In this document: in pieces, positions 21,777 to 31,734 of the stretch
Layout of the letters: each line of letters starts with the position of its first letter
Numbering within the stretch: position 1 is the first letter of the stretch
Assembly: GCA_000469685.2 (NCBI GenBank)
Contig: LS997564.1
Span: 36,412,151-36,476,150 of the forward strand
From: Haemonchus contortus
Taxonomy: Eukaryota; Nematoda; Chromadorea; Rhabditida; Trichostrongylidae
Reading direction: 5' to 3'
DNA: 64,000 nt
Made by a program: the position numbers and the translations under genes
Notes under the pieces: model-generated
The model's input: only the letters and a program-made list of their open reading frames with translations
Told to the model about the DNA's origin: nothing
Databases searched by the model: none

Positions 21777-22969
21777 CAGACAGACTTCAGATGCCCAGAT
21801 AAGCCAAGCTGTACGTCGCCTAGTGAAGGAGCCTCTACTGGGATCAATCAAGTCTTTAATCAACACTCAATGAATTGAAGACACAGTTACCGTTGAAATG
21901 GTCTATGAATGGACGATTGGAAAATGAAAGCTTTGATGTTGAAGTAGGGAAAGTCAATGAAAAGCAAAAGCGATTTATAAGCCTAGTATTTCTGACAACT
22001 CTTCATTTTCACACTGGGCGAGTTGCATAAAGGGGTATGTAGGATAGAGTGTTTCGGTGCTTACAGTATGGTTAATTCTCTAGGGCCGACTTTAACAATC
22101 TACTGTGAAGGCTTAGATACAATTATAGCACCTGCGGTGAAGCTAATAGAGCGATGGACCACCATTTTCCACCGAGCTCCTTACAAATTCGAAGCTCTAG
22201 GATTTTTCGACAACCCAGGGATTCTTGAGAATGTAATATGTACGATTACCCGTCAACAACGGGCCCTTGACTTTTCTGATAACTCAAATATTTTGAACTG
22301 ATCTTCGATTTCAAGTAAATTTCACCTCTGCTGAGCTGGCCATAGCTACTCCTGACTGTTTTCGTGATTATTTCGCCCACACTGAGAACTATTGCTCATT
22401 TTTCACTTGAAAAGCTTTTCATTAGCTACATGGTCACGAGCTACACTGAAACAGCGTGAGTGGTGGTGTACCTCCTCTCTTTCATCTTAAATCGAACCTA
22501 CTTCCTGATAAGCATCTTTGTGTCCGGCTGTCCAGCATTACGATGCTTATTTTGCTTAGGCTCCGCTATTCTCCCTTACATCATCCTTTACTAAGATGTT
22601 CTCAATAGCAAAGTGCAAACCCACATTGACGTTGCTCATAGTAAACCGCTAGTTAAGGCTAGTTAGATGTTAGAGGTTATATTTTGAAAGACGAAAACGA
22701 AACGATGAACCGTTAGTCATAAGCGGACTTCCTGTACACAACAAGCAATGTTTCAGCTCTCACTGTTTATCAGCATTGATACATCACGATGATGACACTT
22801 GTTTACAGAACCACAAGTTGTTCTAGAAATATTTGATTTACGTTTTATACTATATATTCCGAGGTAATCGTAAAACTACGTAATTAAGCAGCTCAATTTT
22901 AAACCACAACACAAAAGGGCCAACAGCACGGATTATACATAGTCGCTTTTACTTTTTCTTTATAGAAAA
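21777..22969. other. Unassigned DNA
   Basis: No domain, exon series or repeat recognised. The 92-codon frame at 22023-22301 has no supporting feature. Confidence 0.35.
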
Positions 22970-23230
22970 TGAGAGGCGGATGGCGCTGTCAAGTGGCGCC
23001 GCTCCTATACGAATAGTTTGGGTACCTTACGGTTCGATATCCGACTAAACCAACACGACCTTCCACTACCCACGGCCACTAACTCGGTGCTGAACATGTC
23101 TGAAAGGGTAAGGCTGATTCCTGCATGCTATTCATTGTATAACTCAATTACGCATTCAAACGTCACCACCGATTAGGGTTAAAGTCGAGCGCATAGGCGC
23201 ACTCCAAAACGGGTTTGTTTAGAGTCAAAA
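22970..23230 (+). repeat. tRNA-derived SINE copy 2 (diverged)
   Basis: Matches the SINE body in order: TGTCAAGTGGCGCC head, a B-box-like GGTTCGATATCC, a CGACCTTCCAC block, CATTGTATAA, TTACGCATTC and a GGCGCA tail followed by a CAAAAACTT end. It is more diverged than 35797-36075. Confidence 0.5.
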
Positions 23231-24117
23231 ACTTGACATATCAATTAAGCTCTCCTAGGAGAGTTGACCATCGAAGACGAGCACAGGGCTCTTGCTACAC
23301 GTGATTAGTTTAGCTGTACCATCTTGGCCGAAACACATCCAGAGTCCCCTTGGTTATCTGTGGGCCAGAATAGGAGGCTATTCCATGTATTCGTGAGCGC
23401 TTCTCACACAATCGGAATCCCAGCTTCTCAGACATGTCAGAATAGGAGCTGATGGGATGGTGCGGTCCAACTCAAATTCGGGGGGTCATCGAATGGATTA
23501 TGAAAGCCAAAAATCGTACAAAATCGTACAAGAAACACAAAACTGCCTGAAGTGGTGATCAACTTTGCACGCAGTTTATGAAGCACGGGTAGGCTGTGCT
23601 AGTATGGGTCGCTGGCAATTCCAAGTAGTTTTTACCTAATTGTGTTCCCTGAACTCTCTTTCCGCAATTTTCTTCCTGGACAATCCAGCTACTGCTGCAG
23701 AAATACATCATGGAATCCTGTAATGGAGCAATATCTTGGTTCCACGACTACGGGTGACGTATTTTCACGAAAAATTGTTGGACCGTCACAGTCTATTTTG
23801 CTTCCTCGTTTTGCATTTTGCAAAGATCACTTCTCGTGCATATGATGCTTCACGCTTACGACTGATAGAAATTACCGCTGCGAAAGCTGTAACTTCCACG
23901 TCTTGAGCGCTTGTTTATGTTAGGCACTCATCTGAAAATAACTCCATAACTTCGTTCGGAGGAGAGTTTGGCAAATCCGGAAAGCAGATTTGAAATTACC
24001 ATCTGGATATTCGTCTAGCACTATGAACTTCACTTCAAATGACCTTTTTTATTTGAAATTGTTCCCTTGAGAGCAGAAAGGGCTTTGACGTCGTATTCAC
24101 ACCTCTGTACTGACACT
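23231..24117. other. Unassigned DNA before the PLE block
   Basis: Short frames only (67 codons at 23642-23845). No recognised family. The 9-bp sequence at its end, CATAATAAA (24118-24126), is repeated at 31225-31233 and brackets the Penelope-like block. Confidence 0.4.
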
Positions 24118-24179
24118 CATAATAAATTATTAAAATGCTTCTATGCCGTACGAGGTTGTTAGGTGGAACAAATTTATTT

Positions 24180-24230
24180 AGTCAACGGCCTAACGTTTCG
24201 ACGCAATCGTCTTCTTCAGAGGCCTAAACG
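24180..24230 (-). ncRNA. Candidate hammerhead ribozyme, PLE copy A 3' repeat
   Basis: The minus strand has CTGAAGA, a GACG-ATTG-CGTC stem-loop (stem II), GAAA, then ACG/CGT pairing as a very short stem III and the cleavage position after GTT. A distal stem I pairs TTTAG with CTAAA. This fits the minimal type I hammerheads reported in terminal repeats of Penelope-like elements. Sequence is identical to the motif at 31079-31131. Confidence 0.65.
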
Positions 24231-24454
24231 CAACTCGAGATGATTTGCACATTATCCCAGAAGCGCGTTATCTTCCCTGGCATAATTGACGACAAATTCA
24301 AAACCCATGATTTGAAGCATGACTCACCAGGGTTCCACCGCTTGAGCGGAAAGAAATCCGCTGTCGCCACAGGCGACTGTCAGTAGCGAATGAGACTTTC
24401 TTGCTGTCTCCCTTATACTTGTGATAAGTAAGATCACGTCATAATGCTACTGAG

Positions 24455-25153
24455 TCATAAGTCGCAGTGCGGTATGTATGGCAAAAGATCGGTTATAGAC
24501 GGGCACTCATCTCTGCCGTTCATTTTAGGATTTCTTTGGAAAATCCAATACGCCTCTAATGCCTTTCTCGCTGAAATCTCCGTCTCCTGCGCTAATATCG
24601 TGCACTTTACTTCGAAACTGTTGCCGTTGTGCTCCTCAATTTTGTGCCTACCAAGCGCCGTCAGCAGGCTGCCTCGCCTCATACTAGCTAAGTGCTCTTT
24701 AATACGTATAGCTAGTTGTTTTCCCGTTTCTCCGATATATGTTGACCCACATGTCCGGCATTCTATCTGGTAGATTACGCCTATCAGTGCGCAATTACCT
24801 GTTTTTCCGTAGGGACATATGTTGCAGTCTTTTGTTATGCACTGCTTATCGTAGAGCCTGTTTCGAACTAATAGTTGCTTGATGCTGTTATTAGGAATGT
24901 TCACTAATTGTACAACATCTTGCAGCCCAGCTCTGAAAATGCTCCGCTGTATAGCACTGCTAACTTTATCGGAGATGAAGGGAAGACATAGTGGCAACTT
25001 GTTTTGGGGCGTAGCACACTGCGTATTAGTGTGAGCTTTTCTAGAACCGTGTGGTACCGTATAACCGTTTACAGCAGCTATCTCACAAGCTAAACGTCGT
25101 GATTCGTGACGTTCAGCCTCACCCGTGCAGAGACTTGTTGCTGTTCTCAACAT
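24455..25153 (-). CDS. PLE copy A: GIY-YIG endonuclease part
   Basis: 232 codons from the first Met. A linker with a cysteine cluster (CITKDCNICPYGKTGNC) is followed by the GIY-YIG nuclease core: VIYQI for the GIY half, TYIGETG for the YIG half, then RIKEHL with a conserved Arg region, and an H-K-I-EEH segment. In an intact element this nuclease nicks target DNA for primed reverse transcription. It lies in the same frame as the upstream reverse transcriptase and is separated from it by a TAG at 25217-25219, so as it stands it is a detached C-terminal half. Confidence 0.85.
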   Translation of the reverse strand: MLRTATSLCTGEAERHESRRLACEIAAVNGYTVPHGSRKAHTNTQCATPQNKLPLCLPFISDKVSSAIQRSIFRAGLQDVVQLVNIPNNSIKQLLVRNRLYDKQCITKDCNICPYGKTGNCALIGVIYQIECRTCGSTYIGETGKQLAIRIKEHLASMRRGSLLTALGRHKIEEHNGNSFEVKCTILAQETEISARKALEAYWIFQRNPKMNGRDECPSITDLLPYIPHCDL

Positions 25154-25216
25154 GTTGCTGACGACTGCACGTTTAACGGCTTGTGGATGAGCTGATGTAG
25201 CGTGAAGTAAGATATT

Positions 25217-26818
25217 CTAAGAACTAGCTTTACGGTACCACTTTACACTAACAACGCCACTGGATACTTTGACTTGAGTGTTGAGGTAAGGGAGCCAACC
25301 GTCACGTGGTACCTCTCGGGTAAGTTTAATGTACTGTGACTGCTCGTTCATGACTCGAAAACACTCGTCCATCTCGAACTGTGTTGATGTCACAATGAAA
25401 CAGTCATCGATATATCTGCAGTACATCGAAGGATTTCGTGCTAGAATCGGTTCTTCAATTCTACCCATAAAACACACTGCAAGAACCGGTGCTAGCCGTT
25501 GTCCCATGGCAAGACCTCGTACTTGAGAAAAGTACTTTCCCGCCCATTTGAAGATATTACAAGTTAAGCATTCCTTGACCAACGTCATTATGTGCATTTT
25601 ACTAAGTCCAAAGGTGCTAATATTGTTAGCATGCCTATCTAGCATTTCAGATAATGCTTGTAGAGCTTGCTCGTTTTGGACATTAGTATAAAGCGAAACG
25701 ACGTCAAACGACTCGACTACATTACTCATACCGAGGTCTGAGCCATGTAGTAGTTCAAGAAAATGCTTAGTACTGGGCAGGTGAGATGGAACCATGGTCA
25801 ACAACTGGCTTACGATTTTATTGAGGAACCACGAGATTCTGTCAGTTGGTCCCCCCACACAACTGATAATGGGTCGAATTTTAAAAGTATCCGGTGATGT
25901 GGACAGCGCTTCGTTAGAGGAGCGTTTATGGGTCTTCATGAGGCTGTAAAAAACTGGACAGTTCGGACTATCCATTTTGAGCCTACTGACCAACTTTTCA
26001 TCAATACCCGCAGATTTAGCAACACTCAACCATATATGGTTGAGGCAACTACATTGCGATGAAAAGTCTCTTTCAGTCACGCGACGGTAAACAGAGGAGT
26101 CGTTGAGATGGAGTTCGGTTATGGCTCGATCAAGTGATTGAGATATAACAACGAACTCACCACCCTTATCACTAATCGATATGCGTAATGTTCTATTAGA
26201 TCTTAACTCGCGCAGTTCCTTCAACCCCTGCCTTTGCTTATACGTCAAGTTTGCGTTCCGAAGCCTCCTGTTCTGGTTTAGAACAGTCAGAACTCCCGCG
26301 GATGATACCTTGAACTTAACGTCAGCTTCAGGCGCCGGCGGGGGTTCCTTATAAAAACTACGCGGAAATGGAACAGACGTTATGAATTCTCGATTAGGAT
26401 TAGAAATATGTGACTCATGATCCCGTCTGCTCTTCATACGCAGTAGATCTCTCAACCTCTGAAGACCTCTGGCAACTTTACGAAATGTATGTGCATTGAC
26501 GTTCTGCGCAGGTGCAAAAGACGGACCTAAATTCAAAACATCCAATGCATTAGAGGAGAGATGAGTGTCTCCAAGAACCGTAACCCGTGCCAAACTACCC
26601 TCACTCCGAGCTTCGTCGCTTCTGTTAGGATGGACCCTGGTGGAATGGGTTTCGCGGCTGTGGGCGTTCCCGTAACGGAAATTCCACAGTCTGTCGTACT
26701 TCGCACACTGATTTAGCCGCGGATCGGATAGAATTGCAAATCTGTCTCGACTCACCCTCAATCCTCCTCCAAGTCTGATTGCACAGAAGACGCTGGCAAG
26801 CTCGTTCCTTTGATACAC
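25217..26818 (-). CDS. PLE copy A: reverse transcriptase part
   Basis: 533-codon open frame with the RT core. Visible motifs: ISDKGGEFV, KMDSPNCPVFYSLMKTHK, FKIRPIISC, FDVVSLYTN, RGLAMGQRLAPVLA and the catalytic RYIDDCF (Tyr-Ile-Asp-Asp at 25414-25403). The first ~65 codons overlap the N-terminal frame 26625-27119 in another frame. The real junction is therefore a frameshift near the KYDRLWN segment, present also in copy B. The frame ends in TAG just before the endonuclease linker. Belongs to the Penelope/GIY-YIG retroelement class. Confidence 0.85.
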   Translation of the reverse strand: MYQRNELASVFCAIRLGGGLRVSRDRFAILSDPRLNQCAKYDRLWNFRYGNAHSRETHSTRVHPNRSDEARSEGSLARVTVLGDTHLSSNALDVLNLGPSFAPAQNVNAHTFRKVARGLQRLRDLLRMKSRRDHESHISNPNREFITSVPFPRSFYKEPPPAPEADVKFKVSSAGVLTVLNQNRRLRNANLTYKQRQGLKELRELRSNRTLRISISDKGGEFVVISQSLDRAITELHLNDSSVYRRVTERDFSSQCSCLNHIWLSVAKSAGIDEKLVSRLKMDSPNCPVFYSLMKTHKRSSNEALSTSPDTFKIRPIISCVGGPTDRISWFLNKIVSQLLTMVPSHLPSTKHFLELLHGSDLGMSNVVESFDVVSLYTNVQNEQALQALSEMLDRHANNISTFGLSKMHIMTLVKECLTCNIFKWAGKYFSQVRGLAMGQRLAPVLAVCFMGRIEEPILARNPSMYCRYIDDCFIVTSTQFEMDECFRVMNEQSQYIKLTREVPRDGWLPYLNTQVKVSSGVVSVKWYRKASS

Positions 26819-27119
26819 ATTTCAACAAGGTGGAATACAGTACACGCTGCTTCTCTTTGATCACAGCACTCAGAATTGAGCGATAAATGGATGTTATCAG
26901 TGGGTGATCTTCAGATAAACTGCATGTAGCTCCTATCTTCTTGTTTGAAATGAATCGCGGGAGCACGCCGGTCGTTCTGCATCGTTGGAGGAACTTCAAC
27001 GATTGTCGGGTGGCCACCACCTTCTGACGAAGCGACACCGCTTCGCGCACGAGAGAAAAGAGTTCCGGCGGTACGTCGTTGAATAGTCTCCAACTTCTCT
27101 CTTGCTTTAACTTCGACAT
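26625..27119 (-). CDS. PLE copy A: N-terminal domain
   Basis: 164 codons, basic, starting MSKLKQERSWRLFNDVPPEL. SLKFLQRC and FISNKKIGA segments fit the N-terminal region of Penelope-like proteins. Its frame ends in stop at PFHQGPS while the homologous protein continues in the overlapping frame, so a frameshift separates it from the RT. Confidence 0.7.
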   Translation of the reverse strand: MSKLKQERSWRLFNDVPPELFSLVREAVSLRQKVVATRQSLKFLQRCRTTGVLPRFISNKKIGATCSLSEDHPLITSIYRSILSAVIKEKQRVLYSTLLKCVSKERACQRLLCNQTWRRIEGESRQICNSIRSAAKSVCEVRQTVEFPLRERPQPRNPFHQGPS

Positions 27120-27180
27120 AGTTGTTATTATTAAAATGCTTCTGTGCCGTACGAGGTTGTTAGGTGGAACAAATTTATTT

Positions 27181-27231
27181 AGTCAACGGCCTAACGTTTC
27201 GACGCAATCGTCTTCTTCAGAGGCCTAAACG
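27181..27231 (-). ncRNA. Candidate hammerhead ribozyme, PLE internal repeat
   Basis: Same core as at 24180-24230 (CTGAAGA, GACG/CGTC stem, GAAA). It is located where copy C is joined to the 5' side of copy A, as expected for a tandem joint. Confidence 0.6.
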
Positions 27232-27978
27232 CAACCTTTGGAAAATCCAAAACGCCTCTAATGCCTTTCTCGCTGAAATCTCCGTCTCCTGCGCTAATAT
27301 CGTGCACTTTACTTCGAAACTGTTGCCGTTGTGCTCCTCAATTTTGTGCCTACCAAGCGCCGTCAGCAGGCTGCCTCCCCTCATACTATCTAAGTGCTCT
27401 TTAATACGTATAGCTAGTTGTCTTCCCGTTTCTCCGATATATGTTGACCCACATGTCCGGCATTCTATCTGGTAGATTACGCCTATCAGTGCGCAATTAC
27501 CTGTTTTTCCGTAGGGACATATGTTGCAGTCTTTTGTTATGCACTGCTTATCGTAGAGCCTGTTTCGAACTAATAGTTGCTTGATGCTGTTATTAGGAAT
27601 GTTCACTAATTGTACAACATCTTGCAGCCCAGCTCTGAAAATGCTCCGCTGTATAGCACTGCTAACTTTATCGGAGATGAAGGGAAGACATAGTGGCAAC
27701 TTGTTTTGGGGCGTAGCACACTGCGTATTAGTGTGGCCTTTTCTAGAACCGTGTGGTACCGTATAACCGTTTACAGCAGCTATCTCACAAGCTAAACGTC
27801 GTGATTCGTGACGTTCAGCCTCACCCGTGCAAACACTTGTTGCTGTTCTCAACATGTTGCTGACGACTGCACGTTTAACGGCTTGTGGATGAGCTGATGT
27901 AGCGTGAAGTAAGATATTCTTAGAACTAGCTTTACGGTACCACTTTACACTAACAACGCCACTGGATACTTTGACTTG
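27217..27978 (-). pseudogene. PLE copy C: truncated RT end and endonuclease
   Basis: Keeps the last RT residues and the linker plus GIY-YIG region (TYIGETG present). At the position where copies A and B have TAG, copy C has AAG (27921-27919), so here the RT tail and endonuclease stay in one frame. The C-terminus and ~310 bp of 3' untranslated sequence are deleted: the frame jumps from the IFQR segment directly to the terminal repeat at about 27232. The 5' end is cut at 27978, where an inverted fragment begins. Confidence 0.8.
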
Positions 27979-28127
27979 AGTACGACAGACTGTGGAATTT
28001 CCGTTACGGGAACGCCCACAGCCGCGAAACCCATTCCACCAGGGTCCATCCTAACAGAAGCGACGAAGTGAGGGTAGTTTGGCACGGAGTGAGGGTAGTT
28101 TGGCACGGGTTACGGTTCTTGGAGACA
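27979..28127 (+). repeat. Inverted PLE fragment at the head-to-head junction
   Basis: Matches 28605-28743 of copy B (TACGACAGACTGTGGAATT onward), with a tandem duplication of the GAGTGAGGGTAGTTTGGCAC segment near 28069-28110. It then jumps to terminal-repeat sequence at 28128. Confidence 0.8.
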
Positions 28128-28188
28128 CGTTAAATTTGTTCCACCTAACAACCTCGTACGGCACAGAAGCATTTTAATAATAACAACT

Positions 28189-28683
28189 ATGCCGAGGTTA
28201 AAGCAAGAGAGAAGTTGGAGACTATTTAACGACGTACCGCCGGAACTCTTTTCTCTCGTGCGCGAAGCGGTGTCGCTTCGTCAGAAGGTGGTGGCCACCC
28301 GACAATCGTTGAAGTTCCTCCAACGATGCAGAACGACCGGCGTGCTCCCGCGATTCATTTCAAACAAGAAGATAGGAGCTACATGCAGTTTATCTGAAGA
28401 TCACCCACTGATAACATCCATTTATCGCTCAATTCTGAGTGCTGTGATCAAAGAGAAGCAGCGTGTACTGTATTCCACCTTGTTGGAATGTGTATCAAAG
28501 GAACGAGCTTGCCAGCGTCTTCTGTGCAATCAGACTTGGAGGAGGATTGAGGGTGAGTCGAGACAGATTTGCAATTCTATCCGATCCGCGGCTAAATCTG
28601 TGTGCGAAGTACGACAGACTGTGGAATTCCTGTTACGGGGACGCCCACAGCCGCGAAACCCATTCCACCAGGGTCCATCCTAA
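28189..28683 (+). CDS. PLE copy B: N-terminal domain
   Basis: 164 codons, begins MPRLKQERSWRLFNDVPPEL; otherwise differs from copy A by only a few residues. It is preceded by a partial terminal repeat (28128-28177). It stops at PFHQGPS and overlaps the RT frame by about 220 bases. Confidence 0.7.
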   Translation: MPRLKQERSWRLFNDVPPELFSLVREAVSLRQKVVATRQSLKFLQRCRTTGVLPRFISNKKIGATCSLSEDHPLITSIYRSILSAVIKEKQRVLYSTLLECVSKERACQRLLCNQTWRRIEGESRQICNSIRSAAKSVCEVRQTVEFLLRGRPQPRNPFHQGPS

Positions 28684-30091
28684 CAGAAGCGACGAAGCTC
28701 GGAGTGAGGGTAGTTTGGCACGGGTTACGGTTCTTGGAGACACTCATCTCTCCTCTAATGCATTGGATGTTTTGAATTTAGGTCCGTCTTTTGCACCTGC
28801 GCAGAACGTCAATGCACATACATTTCGTAAAGTTGCCAGAGGTCTTCAGAGGTTGAGAGATCTACTGCGTATGAAGAGCAGACGGGATCATGAGTCACAT
28901 ATTTCTAATCCTGATCGAGAATTCATAACGTCTGTTCCATTTCCGCGTAGTTTTTATAAGGAACCCCCGCCGGCGCCTGAAGCTGACGTTAAGTTCAAGG
29001 TATCATCCGCGGGAGTTCTGACTGTTCTAAACCAGAACAGGAGGCTTCGGAACGCAAACTTGACGTATAAGCAAAGGCAGGGGTTGAAGGAACTGCGCGA
29101 GTTAAGATCTAATAGAACATTACGCATATCGATTAGTGATAAGGGTGGTGAGTTCGTTGTTATATCTCAATCACTTGATCGAGCCATAACCGAACTCCAT
29201 CTCAACGACTCCTCTGTTTACCGTCGCGTGACTGAAAGAGACTTTTCATCGCAATGTAGTTGCCTCAACCATATATGGTTGAGTGTTGCTAAATCTGCGG
29301 GTATTGATGAAAAGTTGGTCAGTAGGCTCAAAATGGATAGTCCGAACTGTCCAGTTTTTTACAGCCTCATGAAGACCCATAAACGCTCCTCTAACGAAGC
29401 GCTGTCCACATCACCGGATACTTTTAAAATTCGACCCATTATCAGTTGTGTGGGGGGACCAACTGACAGAATCTCGTGGTTCCTCAATAAAATCGTAAGC
29501 CAGTTGTTGACCATGGTTCCATCTCACCTGCCCAGTACTAAGCATTTTCTTGAACTACTACATGGCTCAGACCTCGGTATGAGTAATGTAGTCGAGTCGT
29601 TTGACGTCGTTTCGCTTTATACTAATGTCCAAAACGAGCAAGCTCTACAAGCATTATCTGAAATGCTAGATAGGCATGCTAACAATATTAGCACCTTTGG
29701 ACTTAGTAAAATGCACATAATGACGTTGGTCAAGGAATGCTTAACTTGTAATATCTTCAAATGGGCGGGAAAGTACTTTTCTCAAGTACGAGGTCTTGCC
29801 ATGGGACAACGGCTAGCACCGGTTCTTGCAGTGTGTTTTATGGGTAGAATTGAAGAACCGATTCTAGCACGAAATCCTTCGATGTACTGCAGATATATCG
29901 ATGACTGTTTCATTGTGACATCAACACAGTTCGAGATGGACGAGTGTTTTCGAGTCATGAACGAGCAGTCACAGTACATTAAACTTACCCGAGAGGTACC
30001 ACGTGACGGTTGGCTCCCTTACCTCAACACTCAAGTCAAAGTATCCAGTGGCGTTGTTAGTGTAAAGTGGTACCGTAAAGCTAGTTCTTAG
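28463..30091 (+). CDS. PLE copy B: reverse transcriptase part
   Basis: 542-codon open frame. The first ~75 codons are an overlap frame rather than ancestral protein; the RT proper reads from the KYDRLWN region on. It has the same motif series as copy A, with the catalytic RYIDDCF at 29891-29911 (Tyr-Ile-Asp-Asp 29894-29905). It ends at TAG 30089-30091, in the same frame as the endonuclease downstream. Confidence 0.85.
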   Translation: MYCIPPCWNVYQRNELASVFCAIRLGGGLRVSRDRFAILSDPRLNLCAKYDRLWNSCYGDAHSRETHSTRVHPNRSDEARSEGSLARVTVLGDTHLSSNALDVLNLGPSFAPAQNVNAHTFRKVARGLQRLRDLLRMKSRRDHESHISNPDREFITSVPFPRSFYKEPPPAPEADVKFKVSSAGVLTVLNQNRRLRNANLTYKQRQGLKELRELRSNRTLRISISDKGGEFVVISQSLDRAITELHLNDSSVYRRVTERDFSSQCSCLNHIWLSVAKSAGIDEKLVSRLKMDSPNCPVFYSLMKTHKRSSNEALSTSPDTFKIRPIISCVGGPTDRISWFLNKIVSQLLTMVPSHLPSTKHFLELLHGSDLGMSNVVESFDVVSLYTNVQNEQALQALSEMLDRHANNISTFGLSKMHIMTLVKECLTCNIFKWAGKYFSQVRGLAMGQRLAPVLAVCFMGRIEEPILARNPSMYCRYIDDCFIVTSTQFEMDECFRVMNEQSQYIKLTREVPRDGWLPYLNTQVKVSSGVVSVKWYRKASS

Positions 30092-30154
30092 AATATCTTA
30101 CTTCACGCTACATCAGCTCATCCACAAGCCGTTAAACGTGCAGTCGTCAGCAAC

Positions 30155-30853
30155 ATGTTGAGAACAGCAACAAGTCTCTGCACGGGTGAGGCTGAACGTC
30201 ACGAATCACGACGTTTAGCTTGTGAGATAGCTGCTGTAAACGGTTATACGGTACCACACGGTTCTAGAAAAGCTCACACTAATACGCAGTGTGCTACGCC
30301 CCAAAACAAGTTGCCACTATGTCTTCCCTTCATCTCCGATAAAGTTAGCAGTGCTATACAGCGGAGCATTTTCAGAGCTGGGCTGCAAGATGTTGTACAA
30401 TTAGTGAACATTCCTAATAACAGCATCAAGCAACTATTAGTTCGAAACAGGCTCTACGATAAGCAGTGCATAACAAAAGACTGCAACATATGTCCCTACG
30501 GAAAAACAGGTAATTGCGCACTGATAGGCGTAATCTACCAGATAGAATGCCGGACATGTGGGTCAACATATATCGGAGAAACGGGAAAACAACTAGCTAT
30601 ACGTATTAAAGAGCACTTAGCTAGTATGAGGCGAGGCAGCCTGCTGACGGCGCTTGGTAGGCACAAAATTGAGGAGCACAACGGCAACAGTTTCGAAGTA
30701 AAGTGCACGATATTAGCGCAGGAGACGGAGATTTCAGCGAGAAAGGCATTAGAGGCGTATTGGATTTTCCAAAGAAATCCTAAAATGAACGGCAGAGATG
30801 AGTGCCCGTCTATAACCGATCTTTTGCCATACATACCGCACTGCGACTTATGA
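30155..30853 (+). CDS. PLE copy B: GIY-YIG endonuclease part
   Basis: 232 codons, apparently identical in protein to copy A: cysteine cluster, VIYQI, TYIGETG and the C-terminal DLLPYIPHCDL end that also identifies relics elsewhere. No stop intervenes between 30092 and 30155 other than the TAG that closes the RT frame. Confidence 0.85.
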   Translation: MLRTATSLCTGEAERHESRRLACEIAAVNGYTVPHGSRKAHTNTQCATPQNKLPLCLPFISDKVSSAIQRSIFRAGLQDVVQLVNIPNNSIKQLLVRNRLYDKQCITKDCNICPYGKTGNCALIGVIYQIECRTCGSTYIGETGKQLAIRIKEHLASMRRGSLLTALGRHKIEEHNGNSFEVKCTILAQETEISARKALEAYWIFQRNPKMNGRDECPSITDLLPYIPHCDL

Positions 30854-31078
30854 CTCAGTAGCATTATGACGTGATCTTCCTTATCACAAGTATAAGGGAG
30901 ACAGCAAGAAAGTCTCATTCGCTACTGACAGTCGCCTGTGGCGACAGCGGATTTCTTTCCGCTCAAGCGGTGGAACCCTGGTGAGTCATGCTTCAAATCA
31001 TGGGTTTTGAATTTGTCGTCAATTATGCCAGGGAAGATAACGCGCTTCTGGGATAATGTGCAAATCATCTCGAGTTGC

Positions 31079-31131
31079 GTTTAGGCCTCTGAAGAAGACG
31101 ATTGCGTCGAAACGTTAGGCCGTTGACTAAA
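31079..31131 (+). ncRNA. Candidate hammerhead ribozyme, PLE copy B 3' repeat
   Basis: CTGAAGA at 31089-31095, stem II GACG/CGTC around ATTG (31097-31108), GAAA at 31109-31112, ACG paired with CGT as stem III. Predicted cleavage falls after the U at 31124. Distal stem I pairs TTTAG (31080-31084) with CTAAA (31127-31131). Stem I is interrupted by an internal loop. Confidence 0.65.
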
Positions 31132-31233
31132 TAAATTTGTTCCACCTAACAACCTCGTACGGCACAGAAGCATTTTAATAATAACAACTATGCCGAGGTT
31201 AAAGCAAGAGAGAAGTTGGAGACCCATAATAAA

Positions 31234-31734
31234 CATTGAAAAAATTTTTTGAACTTTGAGATTGCTTTGAAAAGTATTGTATCTCTCTGCAAGGTGTGCC
31301 CAGCTCCGTTGTATAGGATGGAGAAAACCAGTTGAAGAAAAATTGTCATTAGTCACCACTAGCTTTCATTTTTTTCTTTGACCCTTGAATAGCGATAAAT
31401 TTGCCATTTATCCATAGAAAATGATATGTTTTTGAAGGGATTCTCCCCAAGTGGAAGTGAAAATGGAAATTATTAGCAAGGTATTGCTGAAGAAGCCTAA
31501 AAATATGTACGTATTACCAAACGCCGTATCGTACTGACCAACCTGGGCAAAAAGCAGTCTGATCGTAAACTGAGTCGCTTTTGTAAAGCAACTTTACAGA
31601 AAAGGTCTACGCCCAGTCTCTGGAACTTACTGGTTCACAATGTTTTTTGATTACCATGTAATCATCATCGATCATTGCCCTCATGTCCGTTTTTTGAGAG
31701 TTTGTTTTCATTATACGTATGGAACCTATTTCCC
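31234..31734. other. Unassigned DNA
   Basis: Immediately right of the PLE target duplication. No gene or recurring repeat recognised. Confidence 0.4.

Larger units (their letters stand above)
24127..31224. mobile_element. Inverted Penelope-like element block
   Basis: A 7.1-kb insertion flanked by CATAATAAA on both sides (24118-24126, 31225-31233). From left to right: full-length copy A (minus, 3' end at 24127), a terminal-repeat-like joint with ribozyme motif (27128-27231), truncated copy C (minus, 27217-27978), a short plus-strand fragment (27979-28127) with a 21-bp internal duplication, and full-length copy B (plus, 28128-31177). It ends in a 47-bp tail that runs into the next-unit start (31178-31224). 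Copies A and B point their 3' ends outward and are nearly identical. Tandem and inverted terminal-repeat arrangements are known for Penelope-like elements. Confidence 0.88.
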
